From Aquanectria penicillioides (Eukaryota > Ascomycota > Sordariomycetes > Hypocreales > Nectriaceae), in the NCBI GenBank assembly GCA_003415625.1, contig PYIU01000003.1:1426001-1490000 (forward strand): a DNA stretch of 64,000 nt. Reading direction: 5' to 3'. The position numbers were made by a program, and so were the translations under genes. The notes below the pieces were generated by a model. It was not told where the DNA came from. It worked only from the letters and a program-made list of their open reading frames with translations, and searched no databases. This document shows positions 1 through 11,713 of the stretch, piece after piece (the stretch's first letter is position 1; the number at the start of each line of letters is the position of its first letter).

Positions 1-1660
1 TCGACCACCACTGGACTGAGGGCTTGGGCAAGGACATACATACAACAGGAAGTTCCATCCCCCAGCCTTCGTTTCGTTCGTTGGCAGGTAAAAGGTCTGA
101 GGTCGCGCAACCACCACGATCACCGCCACACACCTTTGTTACCATCCATCAGGACGACTGGCATCCTGTCACTTACATCATCACCCTCAGTGGTCATCGC
201 CTCACCAACCATCACGGTTTTTGGGCACCACACCGCTGACGACAAGCAAATCATCTCATTAGAATCGCCAATTCGTCAATAAGAGTACGAGCAAGCTGGA
301 ACATTGACAGACTTGACCAAAATCCAACGCATCCACGGTTGTGACGCTCAACATCTAACACACTCTCATACTCTCACACACTCGCAGACTCACACGCCCT
401 ACCCCCCTCCTTCTTCTCCCCATACCATATTGGATGCTCGGTAGAGCCTAATTCTACCGACTCGTTGGCTCATCTCATTCTTCAGACTAAGCCCTCTCTC
501 CTGATCGGAGATCGAGCGCTTTGTGCAACGCCCGTCGCCAGCCGTCAACACGACCTAGCCAACGGCTTGCCGCCGCCGCCATCGACCGGACCGTTTATTC
601 GTCACGGCGACGGAGATCGGTTACGAGGACGTCTCTTGGCCGCGGTGTATCCTTCCTCACGTTGCTTTGCCTTGATTCCCAGGCTGCCGCCCGGAACACG
701 GCAGTACTGTTGGGTAACGGTAACGAGCACGGAGAATCCTCCGGGAGGGTGCTCACAAAACAATAGTCTTCTCTAGTAGGGTGTGCTCCGCAGAGAGTAC
801 CCTGACATCAGAGTTCAATCTTGATCCAACCCCCGATCACACATTTGGGACCAGACAAGTCCCCCCCCCCTCCTCCTTCTGGGCCTGGAACTGGGACTTG
901 GACTTCTTAGCCTTGCCTTACCGTCTGGGGGAGACCTGACTGGTTGCATCCCGTCAACCCGACCGGACTTCACCTGAAGCGGACCATACTTAGCTGGGAC
1001 AGTTCCCCCTAAAATACTACCTACTTTCCCAGGTTCCCTCAAGCAAGCGCACAATTGTCGGTCGAGGGAGTTATTTCTCTCGCACAAAAAAGATCGTTCC
1101 GATAATCAATTTATTTTTTTGTCCTCATCATCCTTCGCGCTAACCGGGGGCACGAAAATAAAGAATCGCTCGCGCTGTTCGGTCTTCTGATTTGGATCCT
1201 TGGTGGCCTCCATCTCGTCACTCGTTTTATTTTCGATCATCTCTCGTGTCTCCAGTCCAACACACCAGTGCGTGCCTCCTTACACCAATATCAATCAGCC
1301 CCAATACCAATCCATACCAGGGTCTGGAGCAGCGCGGCAGGGCAGTGTAGAGCAGTCACTCACCCAGTTGCCGTGTCTTGTCCTTAGTCCGTGCTCATCA
1401 GCGTTGCCATCCACACATCCACACACATTCGCATCCCAACATCCACACGCATCTCCATCCGCATCCGCATCACGAGAAACATCCATCGACCAGGACGTCA
1501 GGCATTCATTCGCGTGGCTTCCTCGCCCCCCCCTCAAAGAGCCCAGGACCCAGCAGACCCAGCAGGCGGACCCAAAAGAAGCGCCCCAGCGGGTCTCTGG
1601 ACCCAGAGGACCCTCTCCACCCCGGCGACGCCCCACAACCAGAGGGCGTGCAACACCGAC

Positions 1661-1702
1661 AAGCACAAGCACAAGCACAAGCACAAGCACAAGCACAAGC
1701 AA
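1661..1702. repeat. AAGCAC hexanucleotide microsatellite, about 7 copies
   Basis: Six perfect tandem AAGCAC units are followed by one unit ending AAGCAA. The tract lies in the non-coding leader upstream of hmt1. A looser CATCC/CACATC-rich stretch precedes it at about 1405-1475. Confidence 0.9.
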
Positions 1703-3244
1703 AGCACAAGCCTAGACAAGAAGAGTGCGTGCAGGCGGCGTGTGCAGCTTGCAGCGTGCAGCAGAGTGCAGCTGGAAGAAAAAAAAAAACAAGCCTGTGA
1801 GAGAGCGAGTGAGCGAGCTAGTGCCAGTCCGCGGTGTGCGTGTGAGTGTGAGTGTGCCCACAGCTACCACCACCAAAGGAGAAGACCGAGAGGCTCAGAG
1901 GGCCTAGACGAGGCATTGCTGGGACAAACCGGGGAGTCGAGTCCCAAAGAGACACCGTTGAAACTCCCTTCCGGCCACAGTCTTGGGACACGCTGCTTGG
2001 GTCTAAGGACTCACACACCCATTTTACTACTCACTTTTTCCTTCCCAGTACAGTACAACACGCAGCAGACGCAAACGAGCACAGGGTTCCCCTTGACATA
2101 TCTGCCGTGTTGGAATCGTTATCCTTTATTCCCTCCCTCTCTTCCATTTTTTCTTTCTCCCTCTCCTTCGTTTGTCACTCGGCCCTTTGCTTTAATCTTC
2201 TACCCCTTCGCATCCGTCTCCCAACAACGTTTCCCCGACCTCGGTATCCTTGTTTCCGTCGACTCGAGACTCGGAGCTTCTTGGTGTCAACCCTTGACCG
2301 GCCCCCCCTCCCCTCGTCGCTCCCCTCCATCCAGGCTCCCCCCCCTCTTCGTGGACCCTTGGACGTCAGGCAAGGCCTCCATCCTCCATCCCCGAGCTCC
2401 ATTGGATCATTGGATCTCGGATTCGAGAACAACCACCGGTACGTACTATTGATTTCTATGTATATTTCCTGGTGGACAAGGACATCAACAGACAGGGACA
2501 TGGGCGCGCTTCGGGTGGCTTTCGCCACTGACCCAAGTCAGCTGCCCCACCACAGGTTACTCTTGCCCACACTCGCCTGCGCTGCGCTGCGGCCTTCGTT
2601 GCGGTCTCTTTGGTGCGTCAGTGACTGCGTGCGCTTGGGTGAGGTGAGGGCAAGTGTGCGCTTGCTTGTGCACGTCTTGTGCTCGCGCCTTTTGTGCCCA
2701 TGCTGTGTCTGTCTTGCTGTCTTGTGCTCTGTGCCTTTAGCGGCTTCCCCGACTCGTTCTTTCTGTCCCTTTACTCTTGATTTTTTTTTTCAATTACTAT
2801 TCTTTTTGCCCCTTCCTTTTTTGTTAGGCTTGGGTACTTTGCTCGGTTTTGGCACTACCTGAACTGGCACTTGCTCTACACTGGCTGGCACTTGCACACT
2901 GGCGCTGAGCACTGGCATTGCACACCTGCACCTGGTGCTTGTCCCCATCGGCGTCTGCGCCTTCCCACTGGGTCGCTCCACTTCCTCTACGTACCACTCA
3001 CACTACCCTCCAGGGAAGGAACCTGCTGAGCCAACCCACCTACCTAAGCAGGGACTTAGACTTAGACCAAGGCCACTCTCGACTTCGAGCCTCGAGACTC
3101 TACTCGGCTCGGACTCGTCTCTCACAACATCTCGTGCCTCTTCATCTTCCCGCCACTCACTCGTTTTTCATACTTCCTCCCCTCTCCCTCGCCAATTGCC
3201 ACGGGCAGGGCAATGGTTCGTCCGTGGTGAATGCCCTCCGTCTT

Positions 3245-3281
3245 CTCTCCTCTCTCTCTCTCTCTCTCCTTTCTCTCTCTT
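3245..3281. repeat. CT/TC-rich dinucleotide tract upstream of hmt1
   Basis: A nearly pure run of CT dinucleotides ends about 100 bases before the hmt1 ATG. CT tracts just upstream of the start codon are common in fungal promoters and leaders. A role here is inference. Confidence 0.8.
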
Positions 3282-3382
3282 AGTCCCTCCTCCCGCCAGT
3301 ACGTCCCTCTTCCCTCGCCCTCTCCCTACTTCATGGGCAGCCGCTCTTTGCCCCGACTTCGCTCACCCGCCCCCAGCCCGCC

Positions 3383-6300
3383 ATGGCCGCTCCCGACGAC
3401 ATGCCGCACGTTTTACACACCGGCGAAGACAATGAGGGCCTCTCCCTTGCCGACGTCATTCTTCGCGACACACAGTACCTCTACGCCCTCGTCCTCCTAA
3501 CAGCCTTCATCTCATGCGCAGCCTGGTACAGCGTCCTCAATGCAAAGAAGGAAGAAGACCTTGTCCAGCCGACAGTCAAAGGCCCCGGTGGCAAGCCATT
3601 GCCCATCACCAAGAAGAAACGCACCCGTGCCGATGGTGCCCGTAAGATCGGCCCTGGCTTCGGTCGCACCGCAAAGAATGTTTTCCGCTACCTCGCCGCA
3701 GTCGTCTTCCTCACCTACGTTGCAGCCGCCGCTGCCATGTTTTACCATGCTTTTTGGTTTGAGGACCCGTACCACTGGTCTAGGGAAGGACTGCCGTGGG
3801 CTGGCGAATGGAGTGTGGTACGTGAGACCCTGGCGCGCTGAATGCTGCCGCCAGTGTGCCAATGCAGCTCATACTGACCCGCTTTGCCCAGGTCCATGTT
3901 ACCGGAGCCCTCTTCTTCTACCTCTACATCCTAATCTCCTTATTCGACTGGCGCAAGGGCCCCAATGTGGTCCACCTCATTGTTTGGGTTCTCGGCCTTG
4001 CCGGGGAGCTGATTATGGCTTCCACGACCTTCATCGCCGCTGCCGATTGCCACTTCTTTCGGTCCGTTCGAAATAGCGAATCGAAAAAGGACGGGAGCTG
4101 CATCGACGACTGGACGAAAATTGACTTGGTTCTCTACCTCGTACGAGTGCTGCACCTTCTTGCGCTCATTGGTGTTTTTACTATTGCCTGGATCCGCAAG
4201 GTGCGCCGCGCCGATGACAAACTTGAAGAAGCGCATGTGGGTGAATCTACCCCGCTGCTTAATGGTCACCGCCGGTCGTACGACACCCAAAATGGTCAGG
4301 TAACCAATGGTCGAGAAGCTAATGGACGTCGCTCCCGTGGCCGAACCATCTCCAACGCAACTAGATCTGCTGGTCCCAGAAAGGATGAACCAGCCGCATT
4401 TTATCGCCCAGAGAAGCTCCCTCACAAGACATGGTGGGAATACCTTCGAGGCTATTCTCTTTTCTTCCCATACCTCTGGCCCAAAGATGCTATCATTTTG
4501 CAAACCCACGTGCTCATCTGCTTTGCGCTTGTCATTATGCAGCGCTTAGTAAATGTAGCTGTGCCATACCAAATTGGTGCCGTGGTTGATGCTTTGGGAA
4601 TGGTCGTAAAGCGGGTTTCGGAGGGTGAGCCTCTTACCATGCAGATGTTCCCTCTCAAAGACTTTTGTTGGCTGGGAGGTTTCTGGATCCTGCAAGGCCA
4701 GTCAGGACTACTGGGATCTTTGAGATCGCTTCTCTGGATCCCAGTTTCCCAATACTCATATCGGGGACTCACCACAGCAGCCTTTAACCATGTTCACTCA
4801 CTGAGTCTCGATTTTCACCTTTCCAAGCGCACCGGCGAGGTCCTATCTGCCCTCAACAAGGGATCGGCCATTAACCAGTTTCTGGAGCAAGTAACGTTCC
4901 AGGTCTTCCCGATGCTGTTCGATCTCTTCCTGTCCATCTCCGTCTTTTACTACAAGTATGGTGCGCTCTATGCCGAGATCAACCTGGTGGATACGTGTTG
5001 GTATCTCTACATGACTATCAAGATGGCCTCGACCCGAGCTGATCAGCGCCGTGAAATGACTAATGCCGACCGCGAAGAAGAGGCAGTCAAGAACGATTCC
5101 ATTTCGAGCTACGAGACTGTCAAATACTTCAACGCTGAGGAATTCGAATCTAGACGATACCAAGACAAGGTTGGAGTTTTCCAAGGTGCAGAACTGAAGG
5201 TCCAGATGGGCATGGTTATGATGAACATTTGTCAGACTCTGGTCTTCAACCTGGGCCGAATTATTGCAGCTTTGGTTTGCGGCTGGCAAGTTGCCGTCGG
5301 AATGCGAACCGCTGGCGATTGGTTCATTGTCGTTTCATATCTCACACAGCTTCAGGGCCCCCTAAACTTTTTCGGCACTTTTTACCGAACCGTTCAGCAG
5401 GCCATGATCTCCGGTGAAAGACTTTTGGAACTCTTCAAGATTCAGCCCACAGTTGTCGATACACCTCATGCCGTCCCTCTTGAAAATTTTACGGGCCACA
5501 TTCGATGGAATAACGTCAGCTTCTCGTATGACCGCCGAAGGCCAGCTTTGCGAAACATTAGCTTCGAATGCCTACCAGGCACCACTACGGCTTTCGTGGG
5601 CGAGTCGGGCGGTGGCAAGTCGACCCTGTTCCGACACATGTTCCGGTACTACGACTGCGACGAGGGCTGCATTGAACTAGACGGACAGGATGTCAAGGAT
5701 CTCACCATCAACTCTGTCAGACGCCACATTGGAGTCGTTCCTCAGGACACCACTCTCTTTAATGAGTCCCTGATGTACAACCTCAAGTACGCTAACCCGT
5801 CGGCCACAAATGACGACGTCTACGCCGCCTGTCGCGCCGCTAGCATTCACGATCGTATCATGTCGTTCCCGGATCAGTATGACACGCAGGTTGGTGAGCG
5901 GGGCCTCCGGCTTAGCGGTGGCGAGAAGCAGCGTGTTGCCATCGCACGCACCATTCTGAAGAATCCAAAGATCATCATGCTGGACGAGGCCACGTCAGCC
6001 CTGGACTCTCATACCGAGCAAGAGATTCAAGACAATGTGTGGAACATCGGCCAAGGCCGCACGTTACTCATTATCGCGTAGGTCCTCACGTTGCCCCAAA
6101 TAGCGTTTAGACTGCTAACATTTTTTCTTTCTAATAGCCACCGCTTATCCACCATTACTCACGCTGATCAGATTATTGTCCTCAATGCTGGCACGATTAT
6201 TGAGCGCGGTAGCCACGAGGAGCTTCTGGCAGCCAACGGTCGATATGCTTCTATGTGGGAGAAGCAAATCCGAGCCGAGCGGGCTCTGGATGCGGCACGT

Positions 6301-6522
6301 GAAGCTCACCTTAAGGCTGCAAGGGCTGTTCGCAGAGCCAATATGGGTGGCAAGAAGAAGTCAGATGCGCCTTTGGATGGCTATAACAGCTTAGCTTCAT
6401 CTGCAACGCTGTCGGGTAATGTGAAGGGCAAGGGTGACGAGACGAATTCTTCCTCGTCATCCTCCGCATGCTCAGATGCCGAATCAAGCCATACCGAAGA
6501 GCACTCGAGAGAGCGACAATGA
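3383..6522 (+). CDS. hmt1: Vacuolar half-ABC transporter of the Hmt1 (heavy metal tolerance) type
   Basis: Three exons are predicted: 3383-3817, 3892-6077 and 6138-6522 (1001 aa). Donors are GTACGT and GTAGGT, with acceptors CCCAG and TAATAG. Five N-terminal hydrophobic segments (TMD0, roughly residues 30-270) precede a six-helix ABC membrane domain and one nucleotide-binding domain. Walker A (GESGGGKST, about residue 715), signature LSGGEKQR (about 819), Walker B ([12 protein letters not shown], about 839) and the H-loop (IIAHRLST) are all intact; intron 2 splits the H-loop codons. TMD0 plus a C-terminal NBD is the fission-yeast Hmt1/ABCB6 arrangement, which exports phytochelatin- or glutathione-bound metals into the vacuole. 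The ATG sits in a good context (CCCGCCATGG). The tail is Ser/Lys-rich. The substrate is inferred from the family. Confidence 0.93.
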
Positions 6523-8737
6523 GGCGAACTTGGTGCTTCGTGGTCAGGTGCGATCGGCGGCGGCGATCACCGACGGCTGCCGGCTGCGTGTACGCATGGC
6601 GTACTTTACACCGCCCCATGAGTGGGCCATGCTGGGCCTCAGAGTTGGGCCAGCATCACCATCATTTTTTTTTGGGCGTCCCGCTTTGTCGGGGCGTCTT
6701 GCCCAAAGGAACCTCCCGCGAAGTCCCTTGGTCGTTTAACTGGCTTTGTTTGCGCATGCCTCCCCACTATCTCGACATGTTTCTCGGGTTACGAAAAGAC
6801 ACGATCCACGTCAACGAAGTGTTATCAAGGTTTCGGCATTAAGACAGCATGGGATCGGCGTTTGTGGTGTTATTTCTTTCTCTTCAATTTTTTTTCGCGT
6901 CCTTAATGAAACAGGGCTATTGCCCACCAACTAATACATTCGCTCTCAAAACTTGTCATCAATGGTTGGACCGGAACCCCTATGCAGGGTTTCGCGCAGC
7001 CATAAGCTTAAGCCAATGGACCCATATGAACGTGGGCCAAGCGACTCCCCGAGATTTCTACTTACGGACTGGTGGTGCCTTCTTTTGAGGGTCAGGACAG
7101 GAGGGTGAGGATGATGGACTTCTTTTGGGTTTGTGGAGCTGAGTCGCAGGACATGGGGCAATGGGGCAGTAACGTCCCCAACCACGTTGGAGCGGCCGTA
7201 CTCCCAATCCTTGGCAGTCTGCTAGGACAAGTCATAATGTGTGTTGTGTTTTTACGTATTCTCAATGGAGAAAGAAACCAAAGCCGAGCTTGCAAAGCTA
7301 CGGCAAATACGGGGGGATCACTTCGGGAGTAATGAAGATGACCATGTTTCTATTATTATCTCGATTTCACATGCTGGAGAAGGCAGGGTGAAGCACTGGT
7401 GGGATACCGGAGTTGGTGGATACCAATCATGATTTTTCTCTGGGTTTCAATCAAGGACAGCGGTGGTTTCATGTCGGTTGTGGTTGATGCCGCGGCTCGG
7501 CCGAGCCTGGCGGGATCGGGACGGAACGGGGACGGGGCACGGGGATGGAGCATTTCCTATTTTCAAGCAAGACCAAGACGAAGAAGAGCGACACGGGAGG
7601 GATCGACGGGGATATCGGTCCCCCTTCCTGGAGAGACTATTAGGTCTCCATAGATAGACGGACCGCTCGTGCGGAAGGAGGCGACGGTATGAGGAGCGAT
7701 TTCCTTAACCTCCCCCTCCCCCCCCTTTTTTTTTTGAACCCTGGCGTCTGGTGGGTGTGGGCTTTGAGGAGGAGAGAAGCGAAAACCAAAAAAAAAACAA
7801 GGGGGCGTTCTTGATTCCAATTCATTGCCATCATTACTACTTTACTGCCCTTGGCCAGAGGTTGAGTAGTGAGAGACACTGAGAGCGAGTTCACACGCAC
7901 GCAACTACAACTCCCCCGTCTGAGTTGAAAGATGAATATAACAATAGCATAAGCATAGTTAGCAAGTAAGCAAGCGAGTTAGCGAACGAAACCATTCCCT
8001 TTCCACTTCTCTTTTTTTTGTTTTAATTTTCGTCGCGTTTGAATCCTTGCTGCTAGTCAATGAAACAGTCGTTCAATTCGTGATACATTCCCTATGACAT
8101 TTGCCGAAATGACTGTTTTGTCTCGTTGCTTGATCCATGCGCCTTCACTACTACTTAATGCCTGAGAGGGACTTTCGCTGGAGGACATGGATTGTTGAAT
8201 AAGAGAACAGACCAAACGACGCAGCTTGGTTCCCGGAACGGCGCCTCGTTGCGGCCTGACCCGCCATGATTTCAGTTGCTATACGTGTTGTGACCGTAAC
8301 ATGTGTCAACTTATTACCCCTGAGCTAGTATGAGCCGCTTGACACACTTGTGTGCATTGTGCATTGGCTTTCACTCGAGTCTCGGTTCGTGCTGCACGTC
8401 ATCGGGCACCTGTCCTTGCTTATCGATCGAGAAATGAGGCTGTGCAATGCACTCTCATCCCATGGTTAGGTATCGTCCATCGTCCATCTTCCTCCCCCTC
8501 TCGGCCCCCTTGGGGGTCGTGGGGTCGTGATAGCGGTCACACCTCTCATACATCATGTACATGATAGGTAGTATACAATCTCCACTCGGGTTGTCGGTCA
8601 ACAGCCAGACCCGCTATCCCGGATCCCGGGCTGGACGCCTCACCGGAGGCCTGATGCCCTTCCTTGGGGCGGGGGCCGCGGCCACGGCGGCCAGCAAAGA
8701 GACCGGCCGTGGTCCATGCTGCTAGAGCCGCCCTATA

Positions 8738-8761
8738 CCCCCCCCCCCCCCCCCCCCCCCC
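8738..8761. repeat. Homopolymer C24
   Basis: This is an uninterrupted run of 24 cytosines on the + strand (G24 on the - strand) inside the hmt1-lag1 intergenic gap. The exact length is unreliable in any sequencing technology. Confidence 0.9.
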
Positions 8762-9928
8762 AGGCGAACCGACTTTGCATCCGAAAGTGGAAATAGGAGT
8801 TCTTTTTTTAGGTCATCCCTTATTTTCCCTTTCCCCTCTCCAGTTTATTTTCTGGCTTGTCGTCAACGCCCTGGTGGATGGAGAGGGGGCCGGGTGAGAC
8901 GTAATGTTGGCTTCGGTGCTAATTGCTCGTATCGGCTGACGCGTAGGGCGCCATATGGCGGACATAGAACAAGACAGATCAAGTTTGTCTAGTGGAGGGG
9001 ATTAGTTGACCGAAGCAGCATCTAACCCGTCTCCACAAGGCGCAGGGGATGGGGGGCGTGCGACTTACGAAGTAGCTACGTATGAACATCAACAGTGGCT
9101 TTTGAGAGAAACGCTAGGTGGCGTGTGAACAATCATCTTGTGTTCATGGATTTGTTTGCAATGTTTGTTTACTTCATTGTTATGAATGGCTCGATGCTTA
9201 AACGGCTTTAATTTCTTTTTGTGTAACACTGGCCATGGGTTCTTTGATTATGGATGGCGCGGTTGGCGCCGCTGCTGAGGGGTGGGGAGAAGTGGACAAA
9301 GCTGTCACTGCTAGCGGCTGGTGATCGTGAGCAAGACAGAACCTGTCAAGGGTGGGATTTCTGCTAAGGGAAATGGGGATATTATGGATGCCACCCTTTT
9401 TCGTTCACTTTGCCTTGCAGGGGAACTTCCCTAGTTATCGGTTATGCGAGATCACGTTTACTATTCATGTAAATGTGACCTAGCCATTACATGGACAGCT
9501 CGCGTGGTCCGAATGTTCGTGAGGACACGAATAGTTTGTATGTGCAATTACTCATGCGAGTGAAAGATAGTAGTATTAAATGGTTCGTACATTAAACCAA
9601 TGGTGGTGATTGGTAGGATGATAGTACACGAAGATATTTGTAAGGATGTAAGTACATGGCCGGGAGGTAGAAGGCGCGAAGTTCCCGTTTGTTTAGTATT
9701 CTTGCGTGGGTATGCGTTTCTCGTTCACGTGTGCGTGATGTCAACTTGATTGACTGCTCTGAGGCTGGTTGTCTCGTCTCGCCGAGCGGACTGATGGATC
9801 TCTCTGGTGAGCTGACTGAGACCCCTCTCGAAATGTTGGGGCCTTTTGCTCTCTGGTGCTCATGTCATCTTCGGTTGACACAAGAAACATGCCCGATGCT
9901 GTCACTGAACTGGGACACGCTTATTAGT

Positions 9929-9991
9929 CCGGTTCCCCCGGTTCCCCCAGAACCCTGGACCCCTGGACCCCCGGATCCCCCGGAACTCCGG
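9929..9991. repeat. GC-rich imperfect short repeat (CCCCCGG units)
   Basis: Units such as GGTTCCCCC and GGACCCC(C) recur five to six times with small changes and end in CCCCCGGAAC. The sequence lies downstream of lag1. It resembles a degenerate minisatellite. Confidence 0.6.
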
Positions 9992-10292
9992 CATGCTCGT
10001 ATAGGAAAAATAGCGAGTGTGAGTAACCGCCCCTAATATGATTTCGATAAACACCGGCCCCTCCCCAGAAATGCTGACGGTCAACTATGAGACCTCATTC
10101 CAATTCCCTTTGCCCCAATGTGTCGTCATGATGCTGCTCCCATTAAGTCGTCCCAAATGGCCAAATTTCGTCCCGTCTCCCTTTTCCTCCTCATCTTGAT
10201 TCATTCAAACTCGAGAGATACGCCTGCCATATCGTGGTGCCTTTCAGTCTTCCCTTTTATTTGCCCAACTCCCTTGGAAAGATTCTCCCGAA

Positions 10293-11713
10293 TTAACTCT
10301 TCGTGATGCCGTTTGAAGTTGCCTTGCCGTTGCTGTTGGCGTGGCCATTGGCATGCCCGTTGGACTTGGGCTCAGGAACCGGGGTGCCTTCCTCCTCCTC
10401 CTCATCCTCAGAGCGGTCATCATCAAGCTGATTCTGGAAGACGAAGCGGTAGGCAATGCGGGCAATGCAGAAGAGCCAGAACAAGTTGAGGGCCTGAAGC
10501 GCAGAGAGCAGAGTGGTAGTGATGACTTGACTGATGCGGCACTTGTATTGTTCCAACTCCCAGTTCAGCTCGAAAGGACCGATCGTCTCAAACTCGGTCA
10601 ACAGAGACCAGAGGATCTTGAGGTTGATGACGTGGCGGAGATAGATCCAGACGAGCATGAAAACGACAAAGTATGGACCGGTGAGAGGATGATCAAGGTA
10701 GTTGAGAGTCTTGGAAGTGGCAAGGAAGAAGTCACTGATGTCGTGTGTGACATAAACGGCCAGACCAATGTAGGTGAAGTGGAAGCGGTAGCTGAGAGCG
10801 ATGAGTGACAGACTGACAATGTGATGGCCGACAAGCTCCTTGAAATCCTTGCGAGGCTTTTCCATGCCGAGCACGAGAACAATGGCCTGCTGAGCCCAGT
10901 AAGCGGCTTCGAAGAGGTAGTAGAACTTGACAGGGGCTTCATGAGTATGGTGAGGGAAGCCCTCGTACATGCCAGTAGTGTTGAAGTACCAGACAGGAGT
11001 GCGGCTCATGACCCAGAGACCGAAAGGTCCCAGGAAGCCAAAGTAAATGGCGGTATACACCTGCTCCATGAAACGGGCCTGTTTGCTTCGAGTGAGGCCA
11101 GCGCGACGAGCCAGGGGCTTGAGCATCTCTTGCATGATGAATTCGCGAGTAAAGGAGAGAACTACGGTATAGAAGGTGACGAAAGCGATATCCCAGGGAC
11201 CCTTACCGTACTGAGCAGGAACGTTAGGGTCCTCCTGAGGCAACTTGTAGGCGAGGAAAATGAAGTAGTGGAGAGGGTTCGACTCGGTGGGGTTGATGGC
11301 GTAACCGGCGAGGAAGAGGAGCATGATGACGGCGGGGAGGACGAATGTGCGTTTGATGATAATCTGGCGAGCCCGGGCCAGAATTCCTCGAGCACGACGT
11401 CGTTTGGAGATGCGCTTGTGTCCATCAGCATACTGTGGAGAGGAATGCAGGTTAGCAGATGAAGGCCAGGGGTAAACGATGCGAAGAAAAATACCTGGCC
11501 ATTGATATCGGCATCGAGACTGACACGACTCGATGCCATAGCAGGCGCTCCTGTATCACCGGCGCGAATATCGCCGCCGAGAGCGCTGCTCTTGCGCCGC
11601 CTTCGAGCGGCCCCGTCGGCGACATGTGCACCGGAGGCGGTGCCATTGACCTGCTGCAGCTGCTCAGCAGCGACCGCATGGTTGAGCGGGGGGAAGGGTT
11701 CGGAGTCCGTCAT
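10293..11713 (-). CDS. lag1: Sphingosine N-acyltransferase (ceramide synthase), Lag1/Lac1 family
   Basis: Two exons are predicted: 11713-11495 and 11432-10293 (452 aa), with intron donor GTATTT and acceptor CCACAG. The protein is a multi-span ER membrane enzyme with a TLC domain. The diagnostic Lag motif is visible at about residues 275-320: the paired catalytic histidines (GHHIVS), then SYRFHFTYIG and VTHDISDFFL. It transfers fatty acyl-CoA to a sphingoid base to make ceramide. The C-terminus is acidic (EDEEEEEG) followed by an Asn/Gly-rich tail. The chosen ATG has a strong context (CTACCATGAC). An in-frame ATG 16 codons upstream (11762) has a weaker context and could be used instead. Filamentous fungi usually have two or three paralogues with different chain-length preference, and I cannot tell which this is. 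Confidence 0.93.

Larger units (their letters stand above)
1..3382. other. Gene-free leader/upstream region of hmt1, pyrimidine-rich
   Basis: No convincing gene is visible in this 3.4 kb stretch. Several long open frames exist (for example 1391-2452 and 1852-2862 on the + strand), but they are low-complexity Ser/Pro/His-rich translations, overlap one another in different frames and carry no recognisable domain. The + strand becomes strongly C/T-rich from about 2040 to 3380, typical of promoters and 5' leaders of highly expressed fungal genes, and ends in a CT microsatellite. A consensus-like donor (GGTACGTAC) near 2439 could start a 5'-leader intron, which I cannot prove. The region probably holds the promoter and a long 5' UTR of the ABC transporter that follows. 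Confidence 0.55.
6523..10292. other. Long intergenic region between the hmt1 and lag1 3' ends
   Basis: I see no gene in these 3.8 kb. The flanking genes converge on this stretch, so it holds both 3' UTRs. The open frames present are short, lack domains and overlap on both strands. Landmarks are a 24-base C run (8738-8761), T/A-rich homopolymers near 7727-7796, and a GC-rich CCCCCGG-type imperfect repeat at 9929-9991. No tRNA-like cloverleaf was recognised. Confidence 0.6.

Noticed and set aside
1391..2862. Two long overlapping + strand open frames (353 and 336 codons) upstream of hmt1
   Set aside because: They overlap in different frames, are low complexity, lack domains and lie in the CT-rich leader; they look like chance frames in a stop-poor pyrimidine stretch.
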